Positions 62,048 to 64,000 of a stretch of DNA of 64,000 nucleotides are shown piece by piece. A program made the translations under genes and the position numbers. Within the stretch, counting starts at the first letter, position 1; every line of letters starts with the position of its first letter. The notes under the pieces are model-generated. The model was not told the origin of the DNA. It saw nothing but the letters and a program-made list of their open reading frames with translations, and did not search any database. The DNA is from Sphingobacterium haloxyli (GTDB lineage: Bacteria > Bacteroidota > Bacteroidia > Sphingobacteriales > Sphingobacteriaceae), in the NCBI RefSeq assembly GCF_002980525.1, contig NZ_PVBQ01000007.1:124001-188000 (forward strand), in the 5' to 3' direction.

Positions 62048-62710
62048 ATGAAGAAAATCGCAATAATCGTCTTAGGAATGCTGGGAATTATACAGCTATA
62101 TGCTCAGGATAGTACCTATAACAATTGGTATTATGAAGGGCGAGAAAAGCTGTATCAGGCATTGGAACAGAAAAAGTATGATGTCATTTTCTTCGGAAAC
62201 AGCATAACCGAGAGGGGGCCCTGGCAAGAACTGATCGGCCGTCAATATAAGGTTGGAAACCGGGGGATAGGAGGAGATAACACATTTGGTATGAAAGCTC
62301 GTATTGCTGATGTCGTGAAGTCAAAACCAAAGAAAATCTTTTTGATGATGGGGATCAATGATGTGGGGCGCGGATTGCCTGTCGAATGGAGTTTGAGAAA
62401 TTATGAAGCTATCATTAAGATAATCCAAAAGATAAGTCCTAAGACAAAAATATACGTCCAAAGCACTTTACCACTAAATGAATCGGTTTTGAAATATGAT
62501 TATTTGTTAGGGAAAGAAAATCTAGTAAGAAATTTAAACGAGGGGATAGTGGCTTTAGCTCAAAAATATAGTTTAATCTATGTCGATGTTAAAGAGACTT
62601 TAGCTGATGGCTATGTGTTGAAAGCGGAATATACAATGGACGGCATTCACGTCAATACGGATGCCTATATCCGTTGGGTTGAATATTTAAAAGGAAAAAA
62701 ATATTTATAG
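62048..62710 (+). CDS. SGNH/GDSL-type hydrolase 2
   Basis: 220 residues with a signal peptide (ends LYAQ). Blocks: FFGNSITERG, NRGIGGD, MGINDVGRG and DGIHVNT, so the catalytic Ser, Gly, Asn, Asp and His are present. A paralogue of the preceding enzyme, with a moderate match. An SGNH family pair in a glycan locus usually removes acetyl groups at different positions. The stop codon is directly followed by the DUF4434 gene. Confidence 0.85.
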   Translation: MKKIAIIVLGMLGIIQLYAQDSTYNNWYYEGREKLYQALEQKKYDVIFFGNSITERGPWQELIGRQYKVGNRGIGGDNTFGMKARIADVVKSKPKKIFLMMGINDVGRGLPVEWSLRNYEAIIKIIQKISPKTKIYVQSTLPLNESVLKYDYLLGKENLVRNLNEGIVALAQKYSLIYVDVKETLADGYVLKAEYTMDGIHVNTDAYIRWVEYLKGKKYL

Positions 62711-63646
62711 ATGAAGATTACGGGTACTTTTTTAGATGAGATTAGTCATGATATACCTCATCAAAATTGGGGTAAAAAGGAATGGGATCGTGATTTTAGA
62801 TACATGAAGGCTATAGGAATTGATACGGTTATTATGATCCGTAGTGGATACCGAAGATTTATTACCTATCCATCTTCGTGGCTACGCGATAATATAGGTT
62901 GTTATCATCCGCCAGTAGATCTAGTAGAGATGTTTCTACAACTGGCTGAAAGACATGGTATAAAATTCTTTTTTGGCCTTTACGATAGTGGTAAATATTG
63001 GGATACGGGAAATATGCAGTATGAAATAGATGCTAACCGCTTTGTAATCGACGAAGTGTGGCAGCGGTATGGTCATTACGCGAGTTTCGGAGGTTGGTAT
63101 CTGAGCATGGAGATCAGTCGTCAAACCAAGGGGGCGTCCAGTGCCTTTCGTATTCTAGGTGAACAATGCAAAGCAGTGAGCAACAACTTGCCTACATTTA
63201 TTTCCCCTTGGATCGATGGTAAAAAAGCGGTAATGGCAGCTTCTTCTGGTCTTGTCAAAGCAGATTTCGTATCTATACAGGAGCATGAGAGCGAATGGAA
63301 TGAAATATTTCATGAGATACATAATGTTGTCGACGCGGTTGCGTTTCAGGATGGGCATATCGATTATCACGAACTGGATGACTTTTTTCTGGTCAACAAG
63401 AAACTCGCCGACAAATATAATATGCAGTGTTGGACTAATGCTGAATCTTTTGATCGGGATATGCCAATTAAGTTTTTGCCGATTAAATTCGAGAAACTTC
63501 GTTTGAAACTGGAAGCCGCTAGAAAAGCCGGATATGATAAGGCGATCACATTTGAGTTTTCTCATTTTATGAGTCCTCAGTCCGCCTATTTACAAGCAGG
63601 ACATTTATACAATAGGTATAAGGAATATTTAGAAACATTGAAATAA
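62711..63646 (+). CDS. DUF4434-like protein, (beta/alpha)8 type
   Basis: 311 residues, no signal peptide, so probably cytoplasmic. The N-terminal MKITGTFLDEISHDIPHQNWG with the repeated strand/helix units (GIDTVIMIRSGY, GIKFFFGLYDSG, FGGWYLSMEIS, VSIQEHESEW, NMQCWTNAESF) looks like a TIM-barrel of the DUF4434 family, whose members are suspected glycoside hydrolases. Sits directly after the second SGNH gene (start codon one base after its stop) and 12 bases before the epimerase gene. A periplasmic/cytoplasmic sugar-processing role is likely but untested. Confidence 0.65.
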   Translation: MKITGTFLDEISHDIPHQNWGKKEWDRDFRYMKAIGIDTVIMIRSGYRRFITYPSSWLRDNIGCYHPPVDLVEMFLQLAERHGIKFFFGLYDSGKYWDTGNMQYEIDANRFVIDEVWQRYGHYASFGGWYLSMEISRQTKGASSAFRILGEQCKAVSNNLPTFISPWIDGKKAVMAASSGLVKADFVSIQEHESEWNEIFHEIHNVVDAVAFQDGHIDYHELDDFFLVNKKLADKYNMQCWTNAESFDRDMPIKFLPIKFEKLRLKLEAARKAGYDKAITFEFSHFMSPQSAYLQAGHLYNRYKEYLETLK

Positions 63647-63657
63647 TTAGAGTAGAA

Positions 63658-64000
63658 ATGAAAGGATTTGTTGAACGGTATAAAAAGGAGCTTTTGGAGA
63701 ACGTTATGCCGTTTTGGGTAAAATATTCCAATGATAGGGAATATGGTGGTTTTTTAACTTGCTTAGATAGGGATGGGACAGTATTTGATACGGATAAATT
63801 CATGTGGTTACAAGGTAGACAGATTTGGACACTGTCGATGCTCTATCTTACCGTCGAACCAAATGAAACCTGGCGAGAAATGGCAGAACAAGGATCTGCG
63901 TTTATCTTAAAGAATGGACGGAACCAACAGGGTGATTGGTATTTTTCGCTCGATAGGGCAGGTCGTCCGCTGGTACAACCCTACAATATCTTTTCAGACT
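63658..64000 (+). CDS. N-acylglucosamine 2-epimerase family protein, 5' part
   Basis: Starts with the ATG at 63658 and runs off the window after 114 codons. The N-terminal FVERYKKELLENVMPFW with REYGGFLTCLDRDG and KFMWLQGRQIWTLS is the AGE-family pattern (the GR-W motif is part of the (alpha/alpha)6 barrel active site). Members interconvert GlcNAc and ManNAc, or glucose-containing disaccharides and mannose. Which sugar applies cannot be seen. It belongs to the operon that starts at 47427. Confidence 0.85.
   Translation, partial: MKGFVERYKKELLENVMPFWVKYSNDREYGGFLTCLDRDGTVFDTDKFMWLQGRQIWTLSMLYLTVEPNETWREMAEQGSAFILKNGRNQQGDWYFSLDRAGRPLVQPYNIFSD

Noticed and set aside
44563-64000. Classical sialic acid (nan) locus
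   Set aside because: The epimerase, MFS transporter and SGNH hydrolases fit, but no sialidase, NanA lyase or NanM is visible, so the assignment was not made.
1-64000. CRISPR array, tRNA, rRNA, transposase or phage genes
   Set aside because: No regularly spaced repeats, clover-leaf tRNA pattern, rRNA sequence or transposase motif was seen by eye; tRNAscan and Infernal were not available.

Overview
The window is a Bacteroidota chromosome segment, most likely from the family Sphingobacteriaceae. Supporting signs are SusC/SusD proteins, full-length duplicated FtsX-type ABC permeases ending in an NPVDSLRDE-like tail, the rpmF-plsX-fabH-accB-accC order, CbpA/CbpM, and promoters with the Bacteroidota -7 element TAnnTTTG. 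The genus cannot be fixed from the sequence alone. I saw no tRNA, rRNA, CRISPR array, transposase or phage gene.

Layout. 1-1412: an M56 (BlaR1-like) membrane peptidase fused to a TonB C-terminal domain. 1506-2708: cbpM and cbpA. 2765-5552: a GntR(YtrA-type)-controlled ABC operon with a clear promoter and operator. 5684-9628: tatC, rpiB, an M28 peptidase and an aldo/keto reductase in one direction. 9709-15258: the fatty-acid and ribosome housekeeping run queH, DUF177, rpmF, plsX, fabH, accB, accC. 15363-17601: two tandem paralogous lipoproteins. 17585-18433: a SirB1-type protein.

18770-44543 is an ABC efflux island. A tolC-like gene, a sigma-54-activating response regulator and its histidine kinase read rightward. 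A very long leftward operon carries an HlyD adaptor, an ATPase and five consecutive ~800-residue permeases. A second permease plus ATPase unit lies at 18770-21890. The three transcription units (tolC, hlyD, distal permease) each have a pair of near-palindromic TGTYCG-N4-CGRACA-type sites spaced 21-22 bp. The inner site sits 62, 62 and 65 bp from the GG of a -24-like element, which points to a local sigma-54 regulon run by the adjacent two-component system. One permease carries an in-frame stop 40 codons before its natural end. A decayed seventh permease survives as fragments near 23683-23870. Intergenic regions here carry a dispersed, structured repeat of about 140 bp (three copies).

44563-64000 is a glycan-utilisation locus: a ROK regulator, an AmpG-like MFS transporter, a secreted FAD oxidoreductase, SusC, SusD, a DUF5018-like lipoprotein, two tandem GHL10-type hydrolase-like lipoproteins, an unrecognised secreted protein, a DUF5009 (NagX/HGSNAT-like) membrane acyltransferase, two SGNH hydrolases, a DUF4434 protein and the start of an N-acylglucosamine 2-epimerase family gene that runs off the window. 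No classical GH18, GH20 or GH33 enzyme is visible. The combination suggests an N-acetylhexosamine glycan, possibly peptide-free peptidoglycan strands; this is inference.
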